Made by a program: the position numbers and the translations under genes. The notes beneath the pieces were generated by a model. It did no database searches. It saw only the letters and a list, made by a program, of their open reading frames with translations, and was not told where the DNA came from. From Stenotrophomonas daejeonensis (GTDB taxonomy: Bacteria; Pseudomonadota; Gammaproteobacteria; Xanthomonadales; Xanthomonadaceae), in the NCBI RefSeq assembly GCF_001431505.1, contig NZ_LDJP01000010.1, forward strand, positions 1 through 64,000: a stretch of 64,000 nucleotides of DNA, written 5' to 3'. This document shows positions 8,437-18,353 of the stretch, in pieces (the stretch's first letter is position 1; each line of letters starts with the position of its first letter).

Positions 8437-10782
8437 TCAGAAGGACAGCTCGACGTCGGGCAGCACCTTTTGCAGCTGTTCGCGGAACAGCGCCTTGATC
8501 CGCTCCAGCGCGGCCTCGTCGTCGCCCTCGAAACGCAGCACCAGCACCGGCGTGGTGTTGGAGGCGCGCACCAGGCCCCAGCCGTCGGGGAAATCGACGC
8601 GCAGGCCGTCGATGGTGGAGATGCGCGCGGCGGCGAACGGCGAATCCTCGGCCTGCGCGGCGGCCACCACCAGCGCCACCTGTGCATGCTGGGTGCCCTC
8701 GGCCACCGGCACCTTCAGTTCCGGGGTGGCGACCGCGTCGGGCAGCTCGGCCAGCACCTCGTCCGGGGCCTCCTCGCGCTGGGCGAGGATTTCCAGTAGC
8801 CGCGCGGCGGCGTACAGGCCGTCGTCGAAGCCGTACCAGCGCTCCTTGAAGAAGAAATGGCCGCTCATCTCGCCGGCCAGCTCGGCGTCGGTCTCGCGCA
8901 TCTTCGCCTTGACCAGCGAATGCCCGGTCTTCCACATCATCGGGCTGCCGCCGTTGCGCAGGATGTAGTCGGGCAGCTTGCCGGTGCACTTGACGTCGTA
9001 AATGACCAGTGCGCCGGGGTTGCGCACCAGCACGTCGGCGGCGAACAGCATCAGCAGGCGGTCGGCGAACACGATCCGGCCGTCCTTCGTCACCACGCCG
9101 AGGCGGTCGCCGTCGCCGTCGAAGGCCACGCCGAGGTCGGCGTCGAAGCGCTGGACCATCTGCACCAGGTCCTCGAGGTTGCGCGGCTCGCTCGGGTCCG
9201 GGTGGTGGTTCGGGAACTCGCCGTCGACCTCGCAGTACAGCGGGATGACCTCCGCGCCGATGGCTTCCAGCAGCTGCGGCGCCACCGCGCCGGCCACGCC
9301 GTTGCCGGCGTCGGCCACCACCTTGAGCGGGCGGTCCAGCTGCACGTCGTCGCCGATGCGCTGCACGTAGTCGTCGATGACCTCGCGCTGCTGCAGGCTG
9401 CCCGGTGCGTCGGCAAGGTGCAGGCGGCCGTCGCGGATGCGCTCGTACAGTGCGGTGATCGCCTCGCCGGCCAGGGTTTCGCCGCCGATGACGATCTTGA
9501 AGCCGTTGTAGTCCGGTGGGTTGTGGCTGCCGGTGACCGCCACGCAGCTGCCGGCGCGCAGGTGGTAGGCGGCGAAATACACCACCGGCGTCGGCGCCAT
9601 GCCGATGTCGATGACCTCGCAGCCGGCGCGGCGCAGGCCGTCGATCAGCGCGTTGGCCAGCTCCGGGCCGGACAGGCGGCCGTCGCGGCCGACCACCACG
9701 TCGCGCAGCCCCTGCGCCTGCATCTGGCTGCCGATGGCCTGGCCGACCAGCCGGGCCACGGTGGCGTTCAGCTCGCTGCCGACCACGCCGCGGATGTCGT
9801 AGGCGCGGAAGATCCCCGGGACCACCGCGTCGGCTTCCGGCACGGCGGGGGCGGCCTCACCGGCGTCGTCGCCCGTGCCTTCCGCTGCCGGCGCCACCGG
9901 CAGCGGTTCCTGTTCCAGCGCCTGCTGCAGAGTGACACCGCCGTCGGCCGGCTCCGCGGCGGCCTTGCGGCGCAGCGGCGGCAGGCGCTTGCGGCCAACC
10001 AGCAGCAGCAACGCCACCAGCGCCAGCAATGCAGCCACCACCGCGCAGGCGACCGTACCCAGCCCCATCGGGCCTTCGGCGGCGTCGGGCAGTTCGGCGA
10101 CCACGCGCAGGCCGGTATCGGGCACCGGCCGGGCCAGTGCGTCGGCACCGCCGCCGAGGCCGCTGTTGCCCTTCCGCACGACGGTGAAGGCCCCCTGGCG
10201 CAGGCCGAGAAAGGCGCTTTCCGGCGATTGCAGCATGTCGAACACCGCGGTCAGGCGGGCCAGCGGCTGGCGCACGTAGGCCACCGCCGCGCGGTCCTGC
10301 AACTGCACCGGCGCGGCCAGCCCCAGCCGCGGGCCATTGCCGTCGCGCACCACGCGCGCCACCGGCTTGCCTTCGCTCATCGCCAGCTCCAGCAGCGCCA
10401 GCCGCGAATAGCCGAAGGCCGCCGGGTCGGCGTAGGCGGCGGCCAAGGTGGCGTCGAACACCTGCACTTCGTCCACGCCGGTCCAGGTTTCCCGCAGCGC
10501 GTTGGCGGCGGCCTCGGCGTCGCCGGCCGCCAGCGCGGCCTTCACCGGTTCGCGTTCGAGCTGGCGGGCGAACTGCGCGTTCTGCTCGGCCACGGCCTTG
10601 CCGACGGCGGTCACGGCCTGGTCGCGGGCCTGCTCCAGCGCGGTGCCGGTATCGGCTTGTTGCCACTGGTCGAAGGCACTCCAGCCGAACCAGCCGGCCA
10701 GCAACAGCAGCAACACCGCCAGCAGCGGCGCCGAGCGCCCCAACCCGGCAGCCTTGCGCCGGCCTTCATTCCCCTCGCTCAT
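8437..10782 (-). CDS. algC: phosphomannomutase/phosphoglucomutase with N-terminal membrane domain
   Basis: Interconverts hexose 1- and 6-phosphates for LPS/exopolysaccharide sugar nucleotides. The C-terminal ~455 residues form an alpha-D-phosphohexomutase with TGSHNPPDYNG (phosphoserine), DGDGDRLG (metal loop) and GEMSGHFFF (sugar specificity). Residues 1-330 are an extra module: a TM near 17-37, a periplasmic-looking region, a second TM near 230-255 and a linker. Such long AlgC forms occur in pseudomonads and xanthomonads; the enzyme alone is ~460 aa. It lies 15 bp after dut, and coaBC-dut-algC is a conserved order. In Xanthomonas the enzymatic domain is called XanA. Confidence 0.88.
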   Translation of the reverse strand: MSEGNEGRRKAAGLGRSAPLLAVLLLLLAGWFGWSAFDQWQQADTGTALEQARDQAVTAVGKAVAEQNAQFARQLEREPVKAALAAGDAEAAANALRETWTGVDEVQVFDATLAAAYADPAAFGYSRLALLELAMSEGKPVARVVRDGNGPRLGLAAPVQLQDRAAVAYVRQPLARLTAVFDMLQSPESAFLGLRQGAFTVVRKGNSGLGGGADALARPVPDTGLRVVAELPDAAEGPMGLGTVACAVVAALLALVALLLLVGRKRLPPLRRKAAAEPADGGVTLQQALEQEPLPVAPAAEGTGDDAGEAAPAVPEADAVVPGIFRAYDIRGVVGSELNATVARLVGQAIGSQMQAQGLRDVVVGRDGRLSGPELANALIDGLRRAGCEVIDIGMAPTPVVYFAAYHLRAGSCVAVTGSHNPPDYNGFKIVIGGETLAGEAITALYERIRDGRLHLADAPGSLQQREVIDDYVQRIGDDVQLDRPLKVVADAGNGVAGAVAPQLLEAIGAEVIPLYCEVDGEFPNHHPDPSEPRNLEDLVQMVQRFDADLGVAFDGDGDRLGVVTKDGRIVFADRLLMLFAADVLVRNPGALVIYDVKCTGKLPDYILRNGGSPMMWKTGHSLVKAKMRETDAELAGEMSGHFFFKERWYGFDDGLYAAARLLEILAQREEAPDEVLAELPDAVATPELKVPVAEGTQHAQVALVVAAAQAEDSPFAAARISTIDGLRVDFPDGWGLVRASNTTPVLVLRFEGDDEAALERIKALFREQLQKVLPDVELSF

Positions 10783-10797
10783 CGCGCATCTCCCCCG

Positions 10798-11271
10798 TCA
10801 GCGCACGCCGGTATGGCCGAATCCACCCGTTCCCCGCGCACTGTCAGTGAAAGTATCCACCACCTGCAAGGCCACGCGGGCGATGGGCATCACCACCAGC
10901 TGCGCGATGCGGTCGCCCGGCTCGATGGTGAACGGCTCGCGGCCGCGGTTCCACACGCTTATCAGCAGCGGCCCCTGGTAGTCGGCGTCGATCAGGCCGG
11001 TGCCGTTGCCGAGCACGATGCCGTGGCGGTGACCCAGCCCCGAGCGCGGCAGCACCACCGCGCACAAGCCGGGGTCGGCAATGTGGATGGCGATGCCGCT
11101 GGGCAGCAGCGCGGTGTCGCCCGGCTGCAGCGTCATCGGCGCCTCGGTGGCCGCGCGCAGGTCGAGCCCGGCGCTGGCCTCGGTGGCGTAGGCCGGCAGC
11201 GGCCAGGCGTCGCCGAAGCGCGGGTCGAGCAGTTGTACCTGCAATGGCTGCAATGCGTTGTCGGTACTCAT
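10798..11271 (-). CDS. dut: dUTP diphosphatase
   Basis: Hydrolyses dUTP to dUMP and pyrophosphate, keeping uracil out of DNA and supplying dTMP synthesis. The 157-aa trimeric-type dUTPase has all motifs in order: AGLDLRA (motif 1), [10 protein letters not shown] (motif 2), [13 protein letters not shown] (motif 3 with catalytic Asp), GDRIAQLV (motif 4) and [10 protein letters not shown] (flexible C-terminal motif 5). Its ATG overlaps the coaBC stop as ATGA, so the two are translationally coupled. Confidence 0.96.
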   Translation of the reverse strand: MSTDNALQPLQVQLLDPRFGDAWPLPAYATEASAGLDLRAATEAPMTLQPGDTALLPSGIAIHIADPGLCAVVLPRSGLGHRHGIVLGNGTGLIDADYQGPLLISVWNRGREPFTIEPGDRIAQLVVMPIARVALQVVDTFTDSARGTGGFGHTGVR

Positions 11272-12515
11272 GCGTCCAGCCTCTCGGTGATCAGGTCCAG
11301 CAGCTGTTCGGCCAGCTGGGTCTTGGCGGTGCCCGGGAAGTCCCGCTGGCCGTCGGCCCAGTAGGCGGTGGCGGCGTTCTGGTCGCTCTCGAAGCCGCCG
11401 CCGGCGATGCCGACCTGGTTGGCGATGATCAGGTCCAGGTGCTTGTCGACCAGCTTGCCGCGCGCGTATTTCTCCACGTCGTGGGTTTCGGCGGCGAAGC
11501 CGACCACCAGCTTGAGCGCGTCCTCCTGCGCCGCCACCTCGGCCAGGATGTCGGCGGTGCGCACCAGTTCCAGCACCAGCGTGTGGCTGCCGGGCGTCTT
11601 CTTCAGCTTCTGCGGCGATACCTGCTGCGGCGTGTAGTCGGCCACCGCGGCGGCGCCGATGTAGATGTCGGCCGGCAGCTCGGCCAGCACCGCCTCGCGC
11701 ATCTGCGCGGCCGAGCGCACGTCGATGCGGCGCACGCCGGGCGGCGTGGCGATCTGCACCGGACCACTGACCAGTACCACCTGCGCGCCGCGGCGCGCGG
11801 CGGCGGCGGCCAGTGCGTAGCCCATCTTGCCGCTGGAGCGGTTGCCGACGTAGCGCACCGGGTCGAGGTCCTCGTAGGTCGGCCCGGCGCTGATCAGCAC
11901 GCGCACGCCGTTCAGGCGGTCGGGCGCGGCCGCGGGTACGGGGTCGGCGGCCAGCGCGGCGACGATCGCGTCCGGCTCGCTGAGCCGGCCGGGGCCGGAT
12001 TCGCCTTCGGCCAGCGGGCCATCCTCCGGCCCGATCACCTGCACGCCGCGCCCGCGCAGCAGCGCGAGGTTGGCCTGGGTGGCCGGGTGCAGCCACATGC
12101 GGTGGTTCATCGCCGGGCATACCGTCACCGGCGCGGTGGTGGCCAGGCACAGCGTGGTCACCAGGTCGTCGGCATGGCCATTGGCCAGCCGCGCCAGCAG
12201 GTCGGCGGTGGCCGGGGCGATGACCACGCGGTCGGCCCAGCGCGCCAGCTCGATGTGGCCCATCGCCTGCTCGGCGGCGCCGTCCCACAGCGTGGTGCGC
12301 ACCGGCTGGCCGGACAGCGCCTGGAAACTGAGCGGGGTGACGAATTGCTGCGCGCCCTCGGTCATCGCCACCTGCACGCGGGCGCCGGCATCGCGCAGCC
12401 GGCGCACCAGCTCCAGCGATTTGTAGGCGGCGATGCCGCCACCGACGCACAGCAGCAGCTTGCGTCCTTCCAGCGGCCGCGCAGGCGCCTGGGCATGGGA
12501 ATGTGGGCCAGTCAC
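11268..12515 (-). CDS. coaBC: bifunctional phosphopantothenoylcysteine decarboxylase/synthetase
   Basis: Two successive steps of coenzyme A synthesis. In the 415-aa protein the N-terminal ~190 residues are the FMN-dependent CoaC domain (GGGIAAYKS, the active-site HIE in [19 protein letters not shown]). The C-terminal half is the CTP-dependent CoaB ligase ([33 protein letters not shown], a KLKK lysine motif). Length is normal. It heads coaBC-dut-algC and is divergent from radC, the same arrangement as in E. coli (dfp-dut opposite radC). The ATG at 12515 leaves 97 bp to radC. Confidence 0.96.
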   Translation of the reverse strand: MTGPHSHAQAPARPLEGRKLLLCVGGGIAAYKSLELVRRLRDAGARVQVAMTEGAQQFVTPLSFQALSGQPVRTTLWDGAAEQAMGHIELARWADRVVIAPATADLLARLANGHADDLVTTLCLATTAPVTVCPAMNHRMWLHPATQANLALLRGRGVQVIGPEDGPLAEGESGPGRLSEPDAIVAALAADPVPAAAPDRLNGVRVLISAGPTYEDLDPVRYVGNRSSGKMGYALAAAAARRGAQVVLVSGPVQIATPPGVRRIDVRSAAQMREAVLAELPADIYIGAAAVADYTPQQVSPQKLKKTPGSHTLVLELVRTADILAEVAAQEDALKLVVGFAAETHDVEKYARGKLVDKHLDLIIANQVGIAGGGFESDQNAATAYWADGQRDFPGTAKTQLAEQLLDLITERLDA

Positions 12516-12612
12516 GGGGGGAAAGTTCCTACCTGCACAAGAATCTTTAGCTTACCCGAAGGGTCTGCCGCCGCTTATTACTCCGGGTGCACGCCGCACC
12601 CATGCTTTGGGC

Positions 12613-13287
12613 ATGCACATCCGCGACTGGCCCAGCACCGAACGCCCCCGCGAGAAGCTGCTGGCGCATGGCGCCGGCAGCCTGTCCGACGCCGAGCTGC
12701 TGGCGATCTTCCTCGGTTCCGGCCTGCGTGGCCGCGACGCGGTGCAGACCGCGCGCCACCTGCTGCAGCACCACGGCCCGCTGCGCCGGCTGCTGGACCG
12801 CAGCGCGCGCGAACTGGCGCAGCTGCCGGGGCTGGGGCCGGCCCGCGCCTGCGGCATCGCCGCCGCGCTGGAGCTGGGCCAGCGCCACCTCGCCGCCGAC
12901 CTGGAGCGCGGCACCGCGCTGACCGACCCGACCGCGGCCGGGCGCTACTTCGCCCAGCGCCTGCGGCCGCGCCCGCACGAGGTGTTCGCCGTGCTGTTCC
13001 TCGATACCCGGCACCGCGCACTGGCCTTCGAGGAATTGTTCACCGGCACCATCGACAGCGCCGAGATCCACCCGCGCGAGGTGGTGCGGCGGGCGCTGGC
13101 GCACAATGCCGCGGCGGTGATCGTCGGCCACAACCACCCCAGCGGGAACCCCGAGCCCTCCGCCGCCGACCGCACCATCACCGCCCGCCTGCGCGAGGCG
13201 CTGGGGCTGGTGCAGGTACGCCTGCTGGATCATTTCGTCGTCGGCGACGGCCTGCCGGTGTCGCTGGCCGCGCGTGGCTGGCTGTAG
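12613..13287 (+). CDS. radC: RadC family JAMM/MPN+ protein
   Basis: The 224-aa protein has an N-terminal helix-hairpin-helix-like region ([32 protein letters not shown]) and a C-terminal MPN+ domain with the metal motif [14 protein letters not shown]. The biochemical role is unsettled; the old link to DNA repair has not held up in E. coli. The ATG at 12613 begins the conserved [15 protein letters not shown]. The order opposite coaBC is conserved. Confidence 0.93.
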   Translation: MHIRDWPSTERPREKLLAHGAGSLSDAELLAIFLGSGLRGRDAVQTARHLLQHHGPLRRLLDRSARELAQLPGLGPARACGIAAALELGQRHLAADLERGTALTDPTAAGRYFAQRLRPRPHEVFAVLFLDTRHRALAFEELFTGTIDSAEIHPREVVRRALAHNAAAVIVGHNHPSGNPEPSAADRTITARLREALGLVQVRLLDHFVVGDGLPVSLAARGWL

Positions 13288-13414
13288 GGGCCTATCAGGA
13301 CGGGCCCGGCGCACCCTCCGTTGACCTTGCTGACCGCCGCATCCGCAAGGCCGGAGCGGCCGTCACGCCGGTCAGGTAAAATACGCAGTTCCGCGCTTCA
13401 AGCAGACCGTCAAC

Positions 13415-15103
13415 GTGAAAGCCCTCCTCCGCGCCCTGATCGGCCAAGGCATCGAAGCCTTGCGCGCCAACGGCACACTGCCCGCCGACACCCTGCCGCC
13501 GGATTTCGTGGTCGAACGGCCCAAGACCCGCGAGCACGGCGATTTCGCCACCAATGCCGCGATGCTGCTGGCCAAGGCCGCGCGCAGCAACCCGCGCGCG
13601 CTGGCGCAGGCGCTGGTGGCGGCATTGCCGGCCAGCGACGACGTCGCCAGCGTCGAGATCGCCGGGCCGGGCTTCATCAACTTCAAGCTGGCGCCGGTGG
13701 CCTACCAGCGCGAGGTGGTCAACGTGCTGCGCCAGGGCGAGGACTATGGCCGCAACCTGGGCGGCAACGGCCGCAGCGTCGGCGTCGAATACGTCTCGGC
13801 CAACCCGACCGGCCCGCTGCACGTCGGCCACGGCCGCGCCGGCGCGATCGGCGACTGCATCGCCCGCGTGCTGGAAGCCAACGGCTGGAACGCCAAGCGC
13901 GAGTTCTACTACAACGACGCCGGCGTGCAGATCGAGAACCTCGCCCGCTCGGTGCAGGCGCGTGCGCGCGGCTTCAAGCCCGGCGACACACAGTGGCCGG
14001 CCGACGCCTACAACGGCGAATACATCGACGACGTGGCCAAGGCCTACCTGCTCGGCCAGAGCGTGGAGCTGGAAGGCAGCACCGTCACCGGCAGCGGCAA
14101 CGCCGAGGACATCGACTCCATCCGTCGCTTCGCCGTAGCCTGGCTGCGCAACGAGCAGAACCTGGACCTGGCGGCGTTCGGCGTGGATTTCGACATCTAC
14201 TTCCTCGAAAGCTCGCTGTACAAGGACGGCAAGGTCGCCGAAACCGTGCAGCAGCTCATCGCCTCCGGCCATACCTACGAGGAAGGCGGCGCGCTGTGGC
14301 TGCGCAGCACCGACTTCGGTGACGACAAGGACCGCGTGATGCGCAAGTCCGACGGCACCTACACCTACTTCCTGCCGGACGTGGCCTACCACCTCTCCAA
14401 GTGGCAGCGCGGCTACGAGCGCGCCATCACCGAGCTGGGCGCCGACCACCACGGCTCGCTGGCGCGGGTGCGCGCCGGTTTGCAGGCGCTGGGCGTGGGC
14501 ATCCCGCAGGGCTGGCCGGAATACGTGCTGCACCAGATGGTCACGGTGATGCGCGGCGGCGAGGAAGTGAAGCTGTCCAAGCGCGCCGGCAGCTACCTGA
14601 CCCTGCGCGACCTGATCGACGAAGTGGGCGCCGACGCGGTGCGCTGGTTCCTGATCGCGCGCAAGCCAGACTCGCAGCTGACCTTCGACATCGACCTGGC
14701 CCGCCAGCAGAGCAACGACAACCCGGTGTTCTACGTGCAGTACGCGCATGCCCGGGTCTGCTCGCTGCTGCGCCAGGCGCAGGAGAAGGGGCTGGACCAC
14801 GACCAGGCACAGGGCCTGGCTGCGCTGGCGCAGCTGGACGACGCCCTCTCGCTGGAGTTGATGAACGAAATCTCGCGCTACCCGGAAGTGGTGGAAGCGG
14901 CCGGCGTCGCGCTGGAACCGCACCTGGTCGCGCAGTACCTGCGTGAATTGGCGCACGCCTTCCACACGTGGTATCACGGCACGCCGGTGCTGGTGGACGA
15001 TGCCGCCACGCGCAACGCCCGGCTCGCCCTGGCCTGCGCGGCACGGCAGACCCTCGCCAACGGCCTGAGCCTGCTGGGCGTGAGCGCACCGGAAAAAATG
15101 TAA
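13415..15103 (+). CDS. argS: arginyl-tRNA synthetase
   Basis: Class I synthetase charging tRNA-Arg. The 562-aa protein has the N-terminal Add-1 domain, the HIGH-type motif as HVGHGRAG after [18 protein letters not shown] as KMSKS-like loop, and a DALR anticodon-binding domain at the C-terminus. Start is GTG at 13415 ([15 protein letters not shown]). A TAAAAT hexamer at 13377-13382 may be the -10, without a clear -35. It is followed 19 bp later by a SPOR-domain protein, a neighbour relation also seen in pseudomonads. A tRNA-Arg gene occurs in the same window at 36740. Confidence 0.96.
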   Translation: MKALLRALIGQGIEALRANGTLPADTLPPDFVVERPKTREHGDFATNAAMLLAKAARSNPRALAQALVAALPASDDVASVEIAGPGFINFKLAPVAYQREVVNVLRQGEDYGRNLGGNGRSVGVEYVSANPTGPLHVGHGRAGAIGDCIARVLEANGWNAKREFYYNDAGVQIENLARSVQARARGFKPGDTQWPADAYNGEYIDDVAKAYLLGQSVELEGSTVTGSGNAEDIDSIRRFAVAWLRNEQNLDLAAFGVDFDIYFLESSLYKDGKVAETVQQLIASGHTYEEGGALWLRSTDFGDDKDRVMRKSDGTYTYFLPDVAYHLSKWQRGYERAITELGADHHGSLARVRAGLQALGVGIPQGWPEYVLHQMVTVMRGGEEVKLSKRAGSYLTLRDLIDEVGADAVRWFLIARKPDSQLTFDIDLARQQSNDNPVFYVQYAHARVCSLLRQAQEKGLDHDQAQGLAALAQLDDALSLELMNEISRYPEVVEAAGVALEPHLVAQYLRELAHAFHTWYHGTPVLVDDAATRNARLALACAARQTLANGLSLLGVSAPEKM

Positions 15104-15122
15104 GCAAGGAGACGTGGCGGAA

Positions 15123-15938
15123 ATGGCAGCACGACGCGGCAAGAGCCAGGCGCGGCGCAACAGCAGCAACGGTACCCCCGGCTGGGTATGGCTGGTCGCC
15201 GGCGCGGCGATCGCGGCCGTGGTGTTCCTGGCCGCGCCCGGCCTGTTCAAGAAGGACGGCGACGGCTTCCTGCGCGTGGGCCCGCAACCCAACCCCGATG
15301 CCCGGCCGGTACCGGTGGCCGACGCCGACCTCGATGCCGGCGTGGACCTGCCGCGCCCGGCCACTGGCGACGGCAAGCCGGCGACCCAGTACGACTTCTA
15401 CACCCTGCTGCCCGGCAAGGAAGTGCAGATGTCCGACGCCGAACTGGCCGCCAGCGCCAAGGCCGAGGCGCAACGCCGCGCCGCCGCCGAACGCGCCGGG
15501 CAGGACAGCGAGGCCCAGCGTGCACAGGCCGCACTGGAAGGCCGCCCGGTGCCGCCGGCCGCCACGCCGCTGCCGACGCCGGTAAGCGAGGCACCGCGCC
15601 CGGTGGCGGCAGCAGGCACCGCGCCACAGGCGACCACCACCGCGGCCATCGACCGCAAGCCGGCCGAACCCACCCCAGCCACGGCTGCCGCCCCGGCGGC
15701 GGACAACGTGCGCTACATCCTGCAGGCCGGCGCCTTCGGTGCTTCCGGCGACGCCGAGGCGACCAAGGCCAAGCTGGCGATGATGGGCCTGAGCGCGCGC
15801 GTGGAATCGGCGCAGATCAACGGCAACACCGTCTACCGCGTGCGCATGGGGCCATACGGCAGCGCCAGCGAGCTGGCCGAGGCCAAGGCCAAGCTCGACG
15901 GCAGCGGCTTGCAGGCGATGGCCATAAAAGCCCAGTAA
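15123..15938 (+). CDS. FtsN-like SPOR-domain protein
   Basis: Probable septal peptidoglycan-binding protein. The 271-aa product has a basic cytoplasmic tail (AARRGKSQARR), one membrane segment at about residues 21-41, a long Ala/Pro-rich periplasmic linker, and a C-terminal SPOR domain (about 195-271) starting RYILQAGAFG and containing YRVRMGPYGS. The ATG at 15123 is preferred because the AAGGAG lies 11 bp upstream, whereas a GTG at 15114 is only 2 bp from it. It follows argS. FtsN orthology is plausible, but other SPOR proteins share this layout. Confidence 0.82.
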   Translation: MAARRGKSQARRNSSNGTPGWVWLVAGAAIAAVVFLAAPGLFKKDGDGFLRVGPQPNPDARPVPVADADLDAGVDLPRPATGDGKPATQYDFYTLLPGKEVQMSDAELAASAKAEAQRRAAAERAGQDSEAQRAQAALEGRPVPPAATPLPTPVSEAPRPVAAAGTAPQATTTAAIDRKPAEPTPATAAAPAADNVRYILQAGAFGASGDAEATKAKLAMMGLSARVESAQINGNTVYRVRMGPYGSASELAEAKAKLDGSGLQAMAIKAQ

Positions 15939-15949
15939 CACCGCTTTGG

Positions 15950-16140
15950 AAGCCCCTCTCCCATCAGGAGAGGGGTTGGGGTGAGGGGCGAACGGAGTCC
16001 ATGATGCATGGTCGGGATTGCATCCCCGACACGGGCATTCCCCCATCCCGCGCGTCGGGGGCGTAACCCCGGCCTACCTGCTTCGTACGCACCCTCATCC
16101 GGCGCTTCGCGCCACCTTCTCCCGGCGGGAGAAGGAACCT
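15950..16140. repeat. composite intergenic repeat (type C) with a nested GTAG palindrome
   Basis: Left part (15952-15977) is a CCCCTCTCC...GGAGAGGGG hairpin followed by GTTGGGGTGAGGGG; right part (16090-16137) contains CCCTCATCC and a CCTTCTCCC...GGGAGAAGG hairpin. A second copy with the same halves lies at 20349-20472. Here the middle is enlarged by two additional palindromes: 16011-16030 and a minus-strand GTAG-headed one at 16053-16077. The right end touches the ribosome-binding region of the next gene. Confidence 0.75.
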
Positions 16141-16142
16141 CA

Positions 16143-16913
16143 ATGTCCAAGGAACCCGTCATGTCCAAGACCGCCCTGATCACCGGTGCCACCTCCGGTT
16201 TCGGCGCCGCCGCCGCCCGCCGCTTCGCCGCCGCCGGCTGGAAGGTGGTCGCCACCGGCCGCCGCGCCGCGCGCCTGCAGCCGCTGGTGGACGAATTCGG
16301 CGCGGACACGGTGCACGCCGCCGCCTTCGACATCCGCGACGGCGCGGCGATGGAGGCGGCACTGGCCGCGCTGCCGCCGGCCTTCGCCGGCATCGACCTG
16401 CTGGTCAACAACGCCGGCCTCGCCCAGGGCACCGCGCCGGCGCAGCACGCCAGCCTTGAGGACTGGCGCACGATGATCGACACCAACGTCACCGCGCTGG
16501 TCACCCTCACCCACCACCTGCTGCCGCGGCTGGTCGAGCGCCGCGGCGCGATCATCAACATCAGCTCCACCGCCGCCATCCACCCGTACCCCGGCGGCAA
16601 CGCCTACGGCGGCACCAAGGCCTTCGTCAGCCAGTTCTCGCTGGGCCTGCGCGCGGACCTGCACGGCACCGGCGTACGCGTGACCACGATCGAGCCGGGC
16701 ATGGCCGAAACCGAATTCACCGTGGTGCGCACCCACGGCAACCAGGCCGCCAGCGACCAGCTCTACAAGGGCGCCAACCCGATGACCGCGCAGGACATCG
16801 CCGAGCAGATCTTCTGGGTCGCCAACCTGCCGCCGCACTTGAACGTCAACCGCCTGGAGATCATGCCGACCAGCCAGTCCTTCGCCGGCTTCCAGGTCGC
16901 GCGCGAAGGCTGA
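16143..16913 (+). CDS. NADP-dependent short-chain dehydrogenase (YdfG-like)
   Basis: Rossmann-fold SDR of 256 aa, best matching the YdfG/serine 3-dehydrogenase group. It has TGATSGFGAAAARR (cofactor loop), NNAGLA, the catalytic Ser in INISSTAAIHPYPGGN and YGGTKAF (YxxxK). The basic residues after the second strand (TGRRAAR) favour NADP. Two ATGs are possible, 16143 and 16161, each with an AAGGA 6-7 bp upstream; the second gives 250 aa, closer to YdfG. The physiological substrate is not evident (YdfG reduces malonic semialdehyde and acts on L-allo-threonine). It stands alone between a repeat and a convergent cyclase gene. Confidence 0.85.
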   Translation: MSKEPVMSKTALITGATSGFGAAAARRFAAAGWKVVATGRRAARLQPLVDEFGADTVHAAAFDIRDGAAMEAALAALPPAFAGIDLLVNNAGLAQGTAPAQHASLEDWRTMIDTNVTALVTLTHHLLPRLVERRGAIINISSTAAIHPYPGGNAYGGTKAFVSQFSLGLRADLHGTGVRVTTIEPGMAETEFTVVRTHGNQAASDQLYKGANPMTAQDIAEQIFWVANLPPHLNVNRLEIMPTSQSFAGFQVAREG

Positions 16914-16934
16914 TTCCACCGTTGGCCGCGGGCT

Positions 16935-18100
16935 TCAGGCCCTCGGCTCGCCGGCGGCATGGATGTGGTAGCCGTTCTTGCCGCTGCCCTTGATCCGGTA
17001 CATGGCGCGGTCGGCGCATTCCAGCAGTTCGGCCAGCGTGGTGCCGTGCTGCGGGTACAGGCTCACGCCGATGCTCACCCCCAGCTGGTACGGCTTGCCG
17101 TCCACTTCCAGCACCTCGGTGAGCGCATGCAGCAGCTTGCGCGCGATTTCGTGCACGTGCTCCTCCTGTTCGAGCTGGGTGCAGATGGCGACGAACTCGT
17201 CGCCGCCCACGCGCGCGCAGATGTCGGTGCTGCGCGTGGCCCGGCGCAGGCGCGCGGCCGTCGCCTTGAGCACCTCGTCGCCGACGCGGTGCCCGGCGCG
17301 GTCGTTGATCGGCTTGAAGTTGTCGATGTCGATGAAGATCACCGCCACCTGCTGGTGCGGGCGGGTGGCCAGGATCAGGGCGTTCTCGAACAACGCGCAC
17401 ATGTAGCGCTGGTTGCTCAGCCCGGTGAGCGGGTCCTGGAAGGCCATGTCCAGCGCGTGCGACTCGGCTTCCAGCAGGCGCTTCTGGAAGCTCAGCAGCA
17501 CCGCCGCCAGCAGCGAGAAATACTGCGCCAGCACCAGCAGCGTGCCGAGCATGAAGCCATGCGTGAACCAACCTGGCTGGCGGTCGATGATCAGGAACGC
17601 GCTGGCCCAGTGCAGCGCAAGCAGCACGCTGGTCAGCGCGGTGAGCGACAGCAGCCGCGGGTCGAGCGCGTCGCGCCGGTGCCAGGCGATCCAGCCGGCC
17701 CAGGCGAGGAAACCGGCATTGAACGCGGCCACGCCGGCGCCGCGCAGCAGTGATGGCATGCCGATGGCCCAGCCCGCGAAGATCCAGGCCTCCACCCCCA
17801 ACGCGGCGATCACCAGCCAGCGCATCCGCACCGGCACCTCGAAAAAGCGCGCCAGCCCGATCACCAGGCACAGCTTCTCCAGCACGTTCAGCGCGGTATA
17901 GGTGGATATGACGCCGATGCCGCCTTTCCCGCCATCGAGCAGAGCAACCAGCCCAGCCGCGACGCCAGCGCGAACAGCATCGCCGTCGCCCACCAGCCGG
18001 CGCCGGAATTTATCCGTGGCGTGCGCCGCACCCACAGGAACAGCAGGAAGAAAACGAAATAGACGGTCGAGCCAATCGTGTGGACGATCTCGTACGGCAT
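16935..18100 (-). pseudogene. 7-TM GGDEF diguanylate cyclase, interrupted by a -1 frameshift
   Basis: Predicted membrane sensor making c-di-GMP. Frame one (ATG 18100) encodes MPYEIVHTIGSTVYFVFFLL and two TM segments, then runs to a stop at 17888. The -1 frame continues with five further TM segments and a full GGDEF domain (DPLTGLSNQRYM, IDIDNFKPIND, RVGGDEFVA) with an inhibitory-site RxxD five residues before GGDEF. The frames join at heptamer GGGAAAG (17930-17924), phased G GGA AAG, giving a 388-aa fusion. Either programmed slippage or an indel (biological or sequencing) explains it. The C-terminal frame alone would lack TM1-2. Catalytic residues are intact. Confidence 0.75.
17924..17930 (-). 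promoter_or_regulatory. candidate -1 slippery heptamer
   Basis: GGGAAAG lies in the 0-frame as G GGA AAG, the X-XXY-YYZ arrangement. Re-pairing on GGG AAA makes the next codons GGC GGC ATC GGC, exactly the downstream GGDEF frame. The same heptamer is used for -1 slippage by the lambda tail gene pair G/T. I see no convincing stimulatory stem-loop 5-10 nt downstream and no strong upstream Shine-Dalgarno-like stimulator, so function is unproven. Confidence 0.35.
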
Positions 18101-18353
18101 GCGCGGGCACCCCCTGTTGTGCCTTGCCTTGCTTCCACGCAGGCGCGGCCCTCCCATTGCCTCCACCCGGCATGGGAGTACCACGGCCTCCGTTCCCCAG
18201 TGCGCAATATCGGCCGAATGTGACCGACATTACAAGTGAATGGTGATTTGCTTCACGCAAACCGGGTTCACGCGGGTACCGGCCATCCGCCGGAACTGGG
18301 GAGGCAGCCGGGCACCCGCGCGGCGAGGGCCGGCCGTCGCCGCGCCGTCGTGC

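Noticed and set aside
8857-11364. 835-aa plus-strand open frame opposite algC and dut
   Set aside because: His/Gln/Arg-rich composition with no domain; it is the antisense of well-supported genes.
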